Origin: Isochrysis galbana
Lineage: Eukaryota > Haptophyta > Isochrysidales > Isochrysidaceae
Assembly (NCBI GenBank): GCA_018136815.1
Contig: CM030931.1
Location: forward strand, 2,087,398 to 2,151,397
Length of the DNA stretch: 64,000 nucleotides
Direction of reading: 5' to 3'
Shown: one piece after another, positions 9,731 to 18,200 of the stretch
Position numbering within the stretch: the stretch's first letter is position 1
How the letters are laid out: each line of letters starts with the position of its first letter
The notes under the pieces: model-generated
Told to the model about the DNA's origin: nothing
The model's input: the letters and a program-made list of their open reading frames with translations, nothing else
Databases searched by the model: none
Position numbers and translations under genes: made by a program

Positions 9731-12427
9731 TCAGGCATTTTGAGAGTTACGAGGCGAAGGGTCAATTCGTGCGCGCCGGGGCACGGGATGAGCCTCACTA
9801 GCCTCTGCATCGGAAGCAGTTGCAGAGGGGGTTGGCAAAATCGTTGAGGAACGAAGTGTGCTGCTCGCCCCAGACATCCTCGGATTAGAAACCTCACCCT
9901 CGATCCGCATCTTGCCTGAAGCACGCTCCTTCGCTTCTTGTAATTTGCTTCGCAAGGCGGCCGCTATTTGAACTGATGACCCAGGCGCTGCTACGTCCAA
10001 GACTGGGGCGGGCCGCACCGGCGCGGGACCGATGGACTCTCGGTTCAAGGTATCCAAATCTTTCCCTTCAGATCTCCACACCGGGCCCGGCTCGTCTCGC
10101 TGAGAAGGTTGCACTGAACCATTGGAAAGTCGTCTCTCTCCACGGAGCTTCGCCATCACCGCCTCGAGCATCTCCTTCTTGTCAAGCATCTGCCGCCCCT
10201 GCGCAGCCACTTGGTTTGCCAGCCGCTTTATAATGAACTTTTGACCGCCTTCGGACATGCGGCGCACTTCAGCGCGTCGGAGGGTGGCCGTGCGCTTAAG
10301 GGCTCGATTGCGAGATCTAACGTCACGAAGAACGGGCATTGCGCGTATTATGATGGCAATTAGCTTGATGCCAAGAATGATGCAAAGCGGAAGCACCATG
10401 GTTTGCAGCAAGAGGATGAGCGAACGGTAAACGCCAGTGTGCTCCATGTCGCCCGTGCCATAGCATCGCGGTGCCGCCACCACCCGGCCGCCTAGCTGAA
10501 GCTCATCATCCACATCCGTCAGGCCGTATGCGTAGTAGTCCGCGGGAATATATAGATTCCCAACATCGATATTGATTTGTGCATTAGTGTAGTTTCGACC
10601 GTAGATGACGCACCCTTCCGTCGCCATCGGCAACGAGAGTGGCGGAGGTGGAGGCACCGGGCTCCCTTGCGGCACCCGCGGTGGTGGCGAAGGTGGCAGT
10701 GGAGGTAGCGCACCATTGAGATTGTATTGGCAGCTTAGGAGCTGGTCGCATTCCGGATAAAGCACCCTAAGCCCTGCTGCGTCGTCCTCCGTAGGGCACC
10801 GCAATGTCGTCAAGTCGGAGAAGGCCCAGTCAGCCGCATTGGCCGAGGCGCGGGTGGGGGTCCCCATGAGCGACGCCCCCGGCGGCAAGGTATTCGAGAG
10901 CGGAATGACTCCGGCGAGAGGCTCGGAGCAGTTGTACCTGCTGCTCGAGCTGTTGAAGTAGTACTCCGCTGGGCCACCCGGCTCGTCGGTTGGGCGCGGC
11001 GATGACTGACCGTACAAACCGAGGACACGGCCCACACCACGCGTGAGCGTGGCAGACAGATCGTCACAGTCGAAGCATGGCCGAACCACGGCGGCGCGGA
11101 AACCGAGCGGGTAAATGATCAGCAGGAGAGCGCAGCACCAAGTAAAGTAATCGATGCTGGCTACAGTGTCGAGAATGCCGTAAATCACGTCCTTGAAGCG
11201 GATCTTCTTTTCGCGCAAGGCCTCGACGCTCAAGGTTGAGCGGCGTCGGAAGAGCGCCGGACGGCTACGAGTCCGCCCCAGGAACGAAGCAGCCTTATCG
11301 CGTGCGCTCAAGCGTCCTGACTCGGAGGAAGCCGCCGAGGCCCCAGAGGTCCGAAGCTGGGCCATCTCTTGGCCTTCGCTGGCTGCATCAGGCGCTGTGC
11401 GTCCAAGGCAGGGCATGCACATGAGCAGCGCTGCCCGCACCTCGTGGAATTCGACGACACCGTCGCCATCAGTGTCCCAACTCAGTAAGATTGTCTGCAG
11501 CATGCGGTAGAGATCGAGAAGAATCATGATCACGAGAAGCAGGAGTCCAATGGCGAATAGCCCATAGAAGCCCGCGTCCAGCGCCGATAGGACGTTCAAC
11601 CCTCCAGCATGCAAGACCTGAGCCCGGAACAATTGTCCGCAGATGTCTGCGTCGCTCCAGTAGCACTGGCCTGCCCCAGTACTGAGCAATAGAGCGGCTG
11701 AAATGATGGTAGAGCCATCCGCCTCACCGAGTGGTGGGAATCCATCTTGCCAATCACATTCACTAGGTTTACGGCAAAGCTCAGGGTCTGTGTCGCCGGG
11801 ACGAATGAAATGCCACTGCCCCGGCTTGTAGTTGGCGGTTCCGACAAGCGGTGCCTCGGGGACGGTACGAATTTGCACTGCGATGGGCTCACTGAGCGGC
11901 AAAGTGGGCGTGAAGGTGGCAATGACCAGCTGCGCATGTGGGCATTGTAAGCATTGGCCAGATGGCAGCAGAGCCCCATGGCATTCTGCCGATGGAGGCG
12001 GCGATGGAGGCGGAGGAGGCATGGGCGAGACCGACGCTGGGGGGGACAATGTCCACTGGCCAACACACAGCGAGGACACGTCGAAGAAGCGAATGTTGCT
12101 ATTTGCTGTCTCCCACGCCTTCATCGCCTTGCGAATGGAGCGCCGGACGGCGTCGCAGTCGAAGAGCTTGGGCATCGGGAAGGCGCCGCTGAGTTGTGCC
12201 TCTTCTGGTATCAGACGAAGCAGCCCATCCTTCTCATCGCACACCCCGGGCGCCAGCGCCCACGCGATGTGTGCCTGCCTGCCGTCCTGCGCTGGCGCGA
12301 TGGACCACCGCACAATGTTCGTGTCAGCAGAGAGCACATCTGCGGACACCTCGTAGCCGACGGACCAGGCGGAGGTGCACGCGACGGCGGTCAGATGGAG
12401 CAAGAGACCTAACCGCGCTCTGTCCAT
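9731..12427 (-). CDS. Matrixin-like, EF-hand multi-pass membrane protein lacking the zinc site
   Basis: One 898-residue exon with ATG at 12427. Order: signal peptide (1-20); an extracellular part with D-C-D-A-V-R-R-S-I-R-K-A (90-101), like the start of matrixin-type metallopeptidases; a PPPPPSPPP linker (137-145); cysteines around C-Y-W-S-D-A-D-I-C (255-263); a transmembrane helix (about 286-305); an EF-hand loop D-T-D-G-D-G-V-V-E-F-H-E (318-329); a second helix (about 426-448); then C-F-D-C-D-D-L (451-457) and T-R-G-V-G-R-V-L-G-L (462-471). In active relatives, as I recall them, this last site reads H-E-V-G-H-V-L-G-L. Here both His and the Glu are replaced, so no peptidase activity is expected. 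D-D-A-A-G-L-R-V-L-Y-P (548-558) is the usual end of the domain. A second Pro-rich linker (575-598), a third helix (about 665-698) and a basic, disordered cytoplasmic tail follow. Calcium-responsive membrane signalling or adhesion is an inference. Confidence 0.8.
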   Translation of the reverse strand: MDRARLGLLLHLTAVACTSAWSVGYEVSADVLSADTNIVRWSIAPAQDGRQAHIAWALAPGVCDEKDGLLRLIPEEAQLSGAFPMPKLFDCDAVRRSIRKAMKAWETANSNIRFFDVSSLCVGQWTLSPPASVSPMPPPPPSPPPSAECHGALLPSGQCLQCPHAQLVIATFTPTLPLSEPIAVQIRTVPEAPLVGTANYKPGQWHFIRPGDTDPELCRKPSECDWQDGFPPLGEADGSTIISAALLLSTGAGQCYWSDADICGQLFRAQVLHAGGLNVLSALDAGFYGLFAIGLLLLVIMILLDLYRMLQTILLSWDTDGDGVVEFHEVRAALLMCMPCLGRTAPDAASEGQEMAQLRTSGASAASSESGRLSARDKAASFLGRTRSRPALFRRRSTLSVEALREKKIRFKDVIYGILDTVASIDYFTWCCALLLIIYPLGFRAAVVRPCFDCDDLSATLTRGVGRVLGLYGQSSPRPTDEPGGPAEYYFNSSSSRYNCSEPLAGVIPLSNTLPPGASLMGTPTRASANAADWAFSDLTTLRCPTEDDAAGLRVLYPECDQLLSCQYNLNGALPPLPPSPPPRVPQGSPVPPPPPLSLPMATEGCVIYGRNYTNAQINIDVGNLYIPADYYAYGLTDVDDELQLGGRVVAAPRCYGTGDMEHTGVYRSLILLLQTMVLPLCIILGIKLIAIIIRAMPVLRDVRSRNRALKRTATLRRAEVRRMSEGGQKFIIKRLANQVAAQGRQMLDKKEMLEAVMAKLRGERRLSNGSVQPSQRDEPGPVWRSEGKDLDTLNRESIGPAPVRPAPVLDVAAPGSSVQIAAALRSKLQEAKERASGKMRIEGEVSNPRMSGASSTLRSSTILPTPSATASDAEASEAHPVPRRARIDPSPRNSQNA

Positions 12428-12534
12428 GGCTCGTCAGCCTTCGGAATAGCCCGAGAGAAGGGAGCAGGTTTGTGTGCGGCGTCCCCTCGGCGCGGACCGC
12501 CCCCCTCTCCTCCCTTCCCAACTCCCTCTCCTCC

Positions 12535-12636
12535 CTCTTCTCTCTCTCTCTCTCTCCTTCTCTCTCTCTCCTCTCTGCTGAGTCTTCCCAAGCGCCAAAA
12601 CGCACCGCCAGCGGTTTCTACCAGCGGTTGAGAGCT

Positions 12637-12665
<29 letters not shown>
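12535..12665. repeat. CT microsatellite and 30-plus C homopolymer
   Basis: Repeated CT from about 12538 to 12572, then a run of C from about 12637 to 12665. It sits about 110 bp upstream of the start codon at 12427 (minus gene), so the coding strand is purine-rich there. A core-promoter role is possible; length in the assembly may be unreliable. Confidence 0.7.
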
Positions 12666-12667
<2 letters not shown>

Positions 12668-12814
12668 CCGGTCGAGGAGCTCCTTTTACTGGCTAACACA
12701 GGGTTCGTTCCCACTCTTGGAAGACTCTTGACAGTACGAGTATGCACTAGTACTCCTACTACAGTAAGCAGTACTACAGTACTACAGTAGGGCGGTCAAA
12801 CAGCTATTTTAATT

Positions 12815-12955
12815 TCTAAGTGTGAAAATTGACCAAGTCAAGATTGAGGATTCATCACGAGAGTGTTGGATATGGTGACCGGATAGGTGTAACTAGCACA
12901 TATCCGGTGCCCATTGGGCCCCAGACCCCCCACCCACGGTTGCCCCCACATTAGG
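12815..12955. repeat. Dispersed repeat family E, copy 1
   Basis: Shares GTGAAAATTGACCAAGTC, AAGATTGAGGATTCATCA, TGACCGGATAG, ATATCCGGTGCCC and GGGGCCCAGACCCCC with 63115-63310. It directly abuts the coding-like remnant at 12951-13375 (minus), so it may be the 3' end of that element. Confidence 0.75.
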
Positions 12956-13793
12956 GCGCCCTGCATGCCAAGACGGGTATCGCGCTGTTCGTTGCTTTGG
13001 GTTTGAATCTTTTAAACAATTCTTTGGTCAATCTTTCTTCGTGTTTCAGTGCATCGAAGCACTGTTTGTTCGTCGGCTTCGATCGTTTTCGTAGCTCTGT
13101 GACTGTGATTTCTAGGTTAAGGTCCCTCATTCTGTCTAGTTTTGCGGGGTTAGGCTCTTCGCCTTCCAAGGTTACGCCAATGATTGCCAGCTCATCCGTG
13201 GCTTTTGCGATCGCTTTGTGTTCTTCTCCCTGCCGGGTTGCCCATAGCAGGTATGTTGCTACCGCTCTTTTGGCGTTCGCCCAGGCCTCTTCTAGTCTCT
13301 CGTTTGGTGTTTCCGCCGTGATGTATGGCTTTGTAGGGGCCCAGCCCGGAGGCTTTCCCTATGGGAGGCTGCTCGTTGTGTCTCTGGTTGTGTGTGGACT
13401 CTGTTGTGTTGATCTTGCTGTGCTGGCACATTGTGTGTTGTTGTGGTGTGTGCTGTCGGTGTGGCTCTGGGGCTTCGGCTTCGGCTCGGGCCGTGGCTCG
13501 CGGGTAGCGGGTACCTGGGCTGGCATGGCCCTGGCTGGAGGGCGCTGTGGCTGCGCGGCGTCTGTCATGTCGTGGTCGGTCGGCGCGGCGGGGTGGGCGG
13601 CGAGAGAGGGTGGGAGCGTGGCGCGCTCCATGACCCTATCGTTTATAACGATAGTTGTTGCCCGCAACATGCAAGTACTACTTGTGCTTGTGCCGGCCTT
13701 GCCCCACCAACAAATGGGGCCTATGCCGATCGAATTTTGCGTGCGCTGATTGCGCTTGCCCGATCTCCTTGTGCACTGTGCGGCCACCCCTAA
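12951..13793 (-). pseudogene. LINE-like or other transposon coding remnant
   Basis: Between 13375 and 12951 on minus, one frame reads as a Lys/Glu-rich helical protein: T-P-N-E-R-L-E-E-A-W-A-N-A-K-R-A-V, then L-T-K-E-L-F-K-R-F-K-P-K. This resembles the region just before the reverse transcriptase in some non-LTR elements (…T-K-x-F-F-K-R-F…). Upstream, 13787-13359 encodes a Pro/Thr/Ser-rich stretch in another frame. A TAG stop lies at about 13362-13364 at the head of the first segment, so an AG splice acceptor or decay must be assumed. No reverse transcriptase or endonuclease motif is visible. The plus-strand 250-residue frame over the same DNA is an antisense shadow. Confidence 0.4.
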
Positions 13794-13895
13794 ACTTCAA
13801 CCACGGCGTCGCGTCGATGTTTAGAAAAGACAGAGCGTAGGGAAAGGCACTGAAAACCACTGTACAATCCCATATGCCTCACAATTCACTATCGC

Positions 13896-15394
13896 TCATG
13901 ATGTTGGTGGAGTGTTCCTCTCGGGGGAGTGGGGTGATACCGCTAACACAAGGCCAGGAAGCCTGCCTGCAAGCATGTGTGCTCCAATGGCGGCTGTGCA
14001 GAATGGGACGGTGAGGCAAGGGGTTGCAAAAGTTGCCGCAAATGCAGGGGCTGCGATGCTGAAAATCCCCGCGGCGGCCGCGCTGGACCCAAGCGCGAGG
14101 GCTCCTGCAGCGGGCGTAGGAACGAAGAAGACGGACACTGCGAGAGCGCTCAGGGCCTGAAGGAACGCCGGTGCAGCGGACACGGTGTCATCGCGATGGT
14201 ATACGGGTCGACCAACTGAGCAAGGGTGCTTTGTTGTACACACCTCTAGTAGTGCAGTGCATTGGAGCACAGGAAAGGAGCACAGGCAGGCGGTCCGCGG
14301 TGCTCACCGGATTGTAACCCCATAGTCCAGCGGCGATGTCAGCCGCCGGCGCGTCAAGAACAGCACCAATGGCCGAGCCAACGCTGGATCCCGCAAATGT
14401 GGCGAAAGCGCAGCTGGGCGAGTAGAAGGCGATAGCACCAAGGAGCAATGCACCTGCCGAACATGTGAAACGTGAGGGCACGAATTGAGATCAGCAATGA
14501 AAGACAACTCGCCCGGTCCCTGGGACCAAGAACAGATACAAGCAGAGGATGACAAGGATGCACCAAGTGCCGACTCACGCTCGTGCATTGCTCATGGCTT
14601 GTGAATTCCACACGCCTAAGCCCCCGGACCAACATGACCTCCCAAGAGCACACACCTGAAAGCGGCGACTCAACCACAAAAATCTGACTGATGCCCGTCA
14701 ATGGGCTCATCATCAATTCGGCCACTCCAGTCACAACCGTGGCAGGCGGGATAGTATCCGCCGCGGTGCCCACAACAACCTCGATCGGAGTCTCAGGCGC
14801 CACGGAGGCAGCCTTGAACGGACAAACGACAGCCAACGTGCTCAAGGCGACAGCATTGAAGGCAAGCGTGAACTGCGGGACCGAGGCACACAGGGGCGCG
14901 ATGGCGCGACCCACAAAGGGCGTCGCCGCTGCACCAGCGGTGGTGGCGGCCAGCGTCACCGGCAGGCTCGTGCCCAAGAAGACAGAGAAGGCACAACCGA
15001 CCAGCGCCCCGTTGTAGCCATATAGACCTGAGTTGATAGCTGCCCGATCGAGACCACCCATCATGGCGGCTGCAGTGGACGTGGTCACGCCTAATGTCGC
15101 CATACTTGCCAGGAACGGATCGGCGACTCCAAGTCCTGCAAGTATCAGTGCGCCCGAACCCGGCGAGTTGCAGAAGACCACCTGGCCGACCCCACGAAGT
15201 GCCGCGTCAGCAAACGGTGGCAGAGACCCAATGGCTGTCGCGACTTGCTCGCTGGGGTCGGGTTGGCTCGCGCTGGAGAGGACGCGGCGCGCGACAAATG
15301 GCAGGACGCGGTGTGTGCCGCGCAATAGCGCGCTGTGCGCGGCGTGGATGCGGCCGGCGGGGCAGGCGCGCAGGCGGATGGGTCCCATGGCCAT
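13896..15394 (-). CDS. Urea transporter (UT/SLC14 family), three exons
   Basis: Exons in transcription order: 15394-14656, 14453-14308, 14156-13896, giving 381 residues. Introns are 14454-14655 (GTGTGT...GGCAG, phase 1) and 14157-14307 (GTGAGC...TTCAG, phase 0). The ATG at 15394 (or 15388) is preferred over the in-frame GTG upstream. The first 45 residues are basic and Ser/Ala-rich and may target an organelle. The core begins with L-R-G-V-G-Q-V-V-F-C-N-S-P-x-S-G, the family's first repeat signature; D-R-A-A-I-N-S-G-L-Y-G-Y-N-G-A-L-V-G closes that half. The second half repeats it: S-P-L-S-G-A-L-L-L-G-A-I, G-L-W-G-Y-N-P-A-L, and T-V-P-F-C near the end. This pseudo-two-fold layout is the established UT channel fold, which passes urea down its gradient. 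The role here is probably nitrogen scavenging, or moving urea-cycle product between compartments. Confidence 0.9.
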
Positions 15395-15484
15395 TGCGCC
15401 AGGCGGCACGCCCGCTAGAGGGAATCTACATGAAGGATTGTTTTGTAGAGGGGTGCACCTGCTATACCCAGACCTAGATTTCTA

Positions 15485-15620
15485 TGCCCGAAATCGATAA
15501 TAAATAATAAAACAACTGAGCGTTAGTACCACTACTCTCACTAGCCCGGTACCAACACGACAACCCTCAGCGCACCTGCCCGTACGCCTCGGCGCATGTT
15601 GCTGCCACAGATACATACAC
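15485..15620 (-). repeat. Dispersed repeat family D, copy 2 (inverted)
   Basis: Reverse-complement match to 7175-7285, including AAAACAACTGAGCGTTAG, TAGCCCGGTACCAACAC and CAGCGCACCTGCCCG. It lies just downstream (right) of the urea transporter start. Confidence 0.75.
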
Positions 15621-15697
15621 GTATGCACCCCTCCACCTCCACATCTCCCCCCTCGCAAACCCCCGGCTCCCATTATAACTCCCCACAAGCTACAATG

Positions 15698-16715
15698 AGG
15701 GAAAACCCATTGAGGCGGACCGACCTACGTCGGGCGACTCTCCGGGAAAAAGCACCGGGGGGGGGGGGGGGGAGGAACCTCTCGTCAAAAAAGAAGAATG
15801 GCCCTTACAGCTCTCGCCGCGAGCTGTCCTCGAGAAATAAAAGACTGCGCCTCGAGATACCTGCCACAGTGGTTCCCGTAGGCGTCTTGAGTCTCTCCCT
15901 CCTCTTCTTCCTCCTGTCGCCAGCCGCCCCTCTCCGCCCATTTGCTAACGCAAACAGGTCTCGTTTCTCACCACACTCCATCGGGGGGGGTGCAAATCCC
16001 CACCTCTCCCTCGCTTCGCTCTCTTCGACGACTCGAATTTAGTCGGGGAGTGTCGTATTTCATGCGATGACAGACTTTTACTTTAACCCGTGGGTTATTT
16101 TTAAGCCTCAAGGTCTCGTCGATTTGTGTACCGCCTCTTCTCTTACTTTCTTTCGATGTCATCAATGTTCCGTGACTGTCTTTTGTCTTTTGTCTTCTCT
16201 CCGTGTCTCGGTCATAGCTCCCCAGCGAGGTCTGTCCTCGTTGTGCCGACCCCTCCGTCGCATGTCTGCGCGTTGCTGAATTGCCCTGGTGCCGACGCTT
16301 GGCCGTCCGTCCGGTTGTGGTTAGTTTTCGCCCCGTTTGGCTTAGTGTGTGTGGTTCTGTGTCCTCGATCTTTTTGGGGTTTGGCGTTGTAGTCCCTCGT
16401 GTCTACCTCGGTCCTAAGAAGCTCTCATTCTCATCCTCTTTCTACCACTAGCTCGCTAGCTAGCCTCGTCCCTACTCTCAGACGCCACGCGTCACAATCC
16501 TTCGGCCTTCCGTCCACCTCGTCGCTCGTAGCACTCGATGACAGATGACAGACACTATCAGACCCGATTCTTACTATGACCTTTCAGACATCTTCCCGCA
16601 GACAATCAACGAACATTCTACGGCCGCGTCAGCTGCCGGCTCGGTCGAACGGCTCTCTGCCTACGAGCCCGTAGTCGTCGCGTGTTCGACACAACAAGGA
16701 AACATAGAAACCGAT
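15698..16715 (+). mobile_element. Broken Ty3/gypsy-like element: 3' internal end, LTR, gag start
   Basis: The left part shares GACCGACCTACGTCGG and the following AAGCACC-GGGGG block with 37838-37915, so both are 3' tails of one family. The block ends in CTCGAATTTAGTCGGGGAG (16032-16050), the purine tract, and the LTR starts TGTCGTATTT at 16051. The LTR's right edge is unclear, before about 16540. A gag-like start follows at 16545 and is lost at the family-B repeat at 16716. It is a fragment with more than one break. Confidence 0.6.
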
Positions 16716-16942
16716 AGCCCGATGGCGCAGGAGGAAGGAGTGGACAACCTATCGGGGATCGGAACACACCGCCACACCGCCTGCTACAGGAAACCCCAAA
16801 CACCCAGCCCCTAGCTAGGTAGTGCACGAGGGACGAGCCGCAAGGCAGGTGGAGGGGAGATGAGAGTAGCGGGCGTGGCAGCATAATAAGTGTGCGTAGT
16901 CGTAGTCGCGCGCGCGGCGAGAATATTAAGAAGTTTTTTTTT
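16716..16942 (+). repeat. Dispersed repeat family B, copy 2
   Basis: Matches 4532-4738 from CCGATGGCGCAGGAGG through ACCTATCGGGGATCGGAA, CAGCCCCTAG and GCCGCAAGGCAGGTGGAG to ATTAAGAAG plus a T-run. It contains short insertions relative to copy 1. Confidence 0.75.
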
Positions 16943-17171
16943 CCAAGTGTAGGCCGATGGTGATTGAACGCGCTTTTCCATGATGTGGGTGATGGTGATT
17001 GAGCGCTTCTCGCCTCGCTACGCCATCACAAGATGATTAAAAGATACCTAGGGGGGACTGCCACACAAGGCACGCTAACACTAACGTTATAGAACCACAA
17101 ACAAACCACCAATGACACATTGTGGACATGGTGTAAGACACCCTGTGATCCTGTGATAGATAGCCGGAGGC

Positions 17172-17312
17172 CAAATACATATGTATTTTTGGCTGTATTC
17201 TGTATTTGAAGCGCGTCCTGGGTTGTAGGCCGCAGGCCTCGAATGTATTTGAAATGTATTTGGCCGGTGTTTGGCTGTATTTGCAGGCCCCAGCACCGTA
17301 TTTCCCATCCAG
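17172..17312 (+). repeat. Dispersed repeat family C, copy 1 (TGTATTTG-rich)
   Basis: Built of repeated TGTATTTG/CAAATACA words with the palindrome AATACATATGTATT, the block GCGTCCTGGGTTGTAGGC, and the end GCAGGCCCCAGCACCGTA. The reverse complement occurs at 63838-64000. Its inverted-repeat, A/T-rich layout suggests a MITE-type element. Confidence 0.75.
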
Positions 17313-17864
17313 GACGGCGAGGGGAGATGCGGCCGCAGCGCCCCTTGCGTCGCGCGCGCGGAAGTGGCGCCTGGGAGACAAAGCTGGGCATGTGCATGCC
17401 CCTGGGTGCGATGCCAGTCCTGGTGCCATAGAGCTGCAGGGGAGGCTGATGGGGGGGCGAAGAACACGTTGGCAGTTGGCAGGATTCACCGCGCGTTCAG
17501 GAATGGGCTGGGGCTGGGCGCCGAGTATTGCATTGAGGAGAATGTGATGTACACAAAATCGTCGAGGGTGTTCTCGTGATTGGCGGTGAAGATGAGCCCA
17601 CGGAGGAAGTCGGCCATCAGTCCGCGGTTCACGTAAGGGGCACAGCGGCGTCAAAGTCAAGATCTGGGCGCCCACCCTCTCGGCTCGCTCGAAATGGATT
17701 ACGAATGCGTCGCATGGTGAGTTTGCTTCCAGCGAGTCACCTGCGCCTGTCGCGACCAGGCGCCGACATCATCCAAATATGTATGGCGTACCAATCTCCC
17801 ATGCCATCCCACTGAGAACGGTGTCGATGAGGGCACAGCTCAAGTCTTCCTTCCGTCTCGGGCT

Positions 17865-17901
<37 letters not shown>

Positions 17902-18200
17902 TTCGATGGCACGGGGCGGCAACGCCATCCCGCTATTTCGGTCTCCAGTCCAGCCTCTTCGGCCCCTTCCCCCGTCCGCCCCCCCCCCCCCCCCCCCCCC
18001 CCTCCCCCTCTCGCTTTGGCCATCAATCTCTTCATCTCCGCCTCCCTTCCCCCGCCCCCCCCGCCCCTCCCCCCCCCGCCCCCTGCGGGCGCGCTGCCTT
18101 GGCCCCGCCGCGAACCTCCCCCTCCCCCGTTCACGGCCTCCCCCCCCCCCCCGCCCCCCGCCCCCGCCCCCCCGGCCGTTCTCTCTCAGACGCGGCTTCC
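17313..18200. other. Intergenic with long G and C homopolymers
   Basis: Holds a G-run of about 34 near 17866-17899, then repeated C-runs from 17984 to 18175. Open frames here are poly-Pro or poly-Gly artefacts. The C-runs directly precede the Polycomb RING gene and make its N-terminus before 18201 doubtful. Confidence 0.6.

Noticed and set aside
12997-13749. A 250-residue plus-strand frame
   Set aside because: Ser/Leu/Val-rich antisense of a Lys/Glu-rich minus-strand remnant; no domain.
17769-18134. Gly-rich minus frame and Pro-rich plus frames
   Set aside because: Translations of homopolymers.
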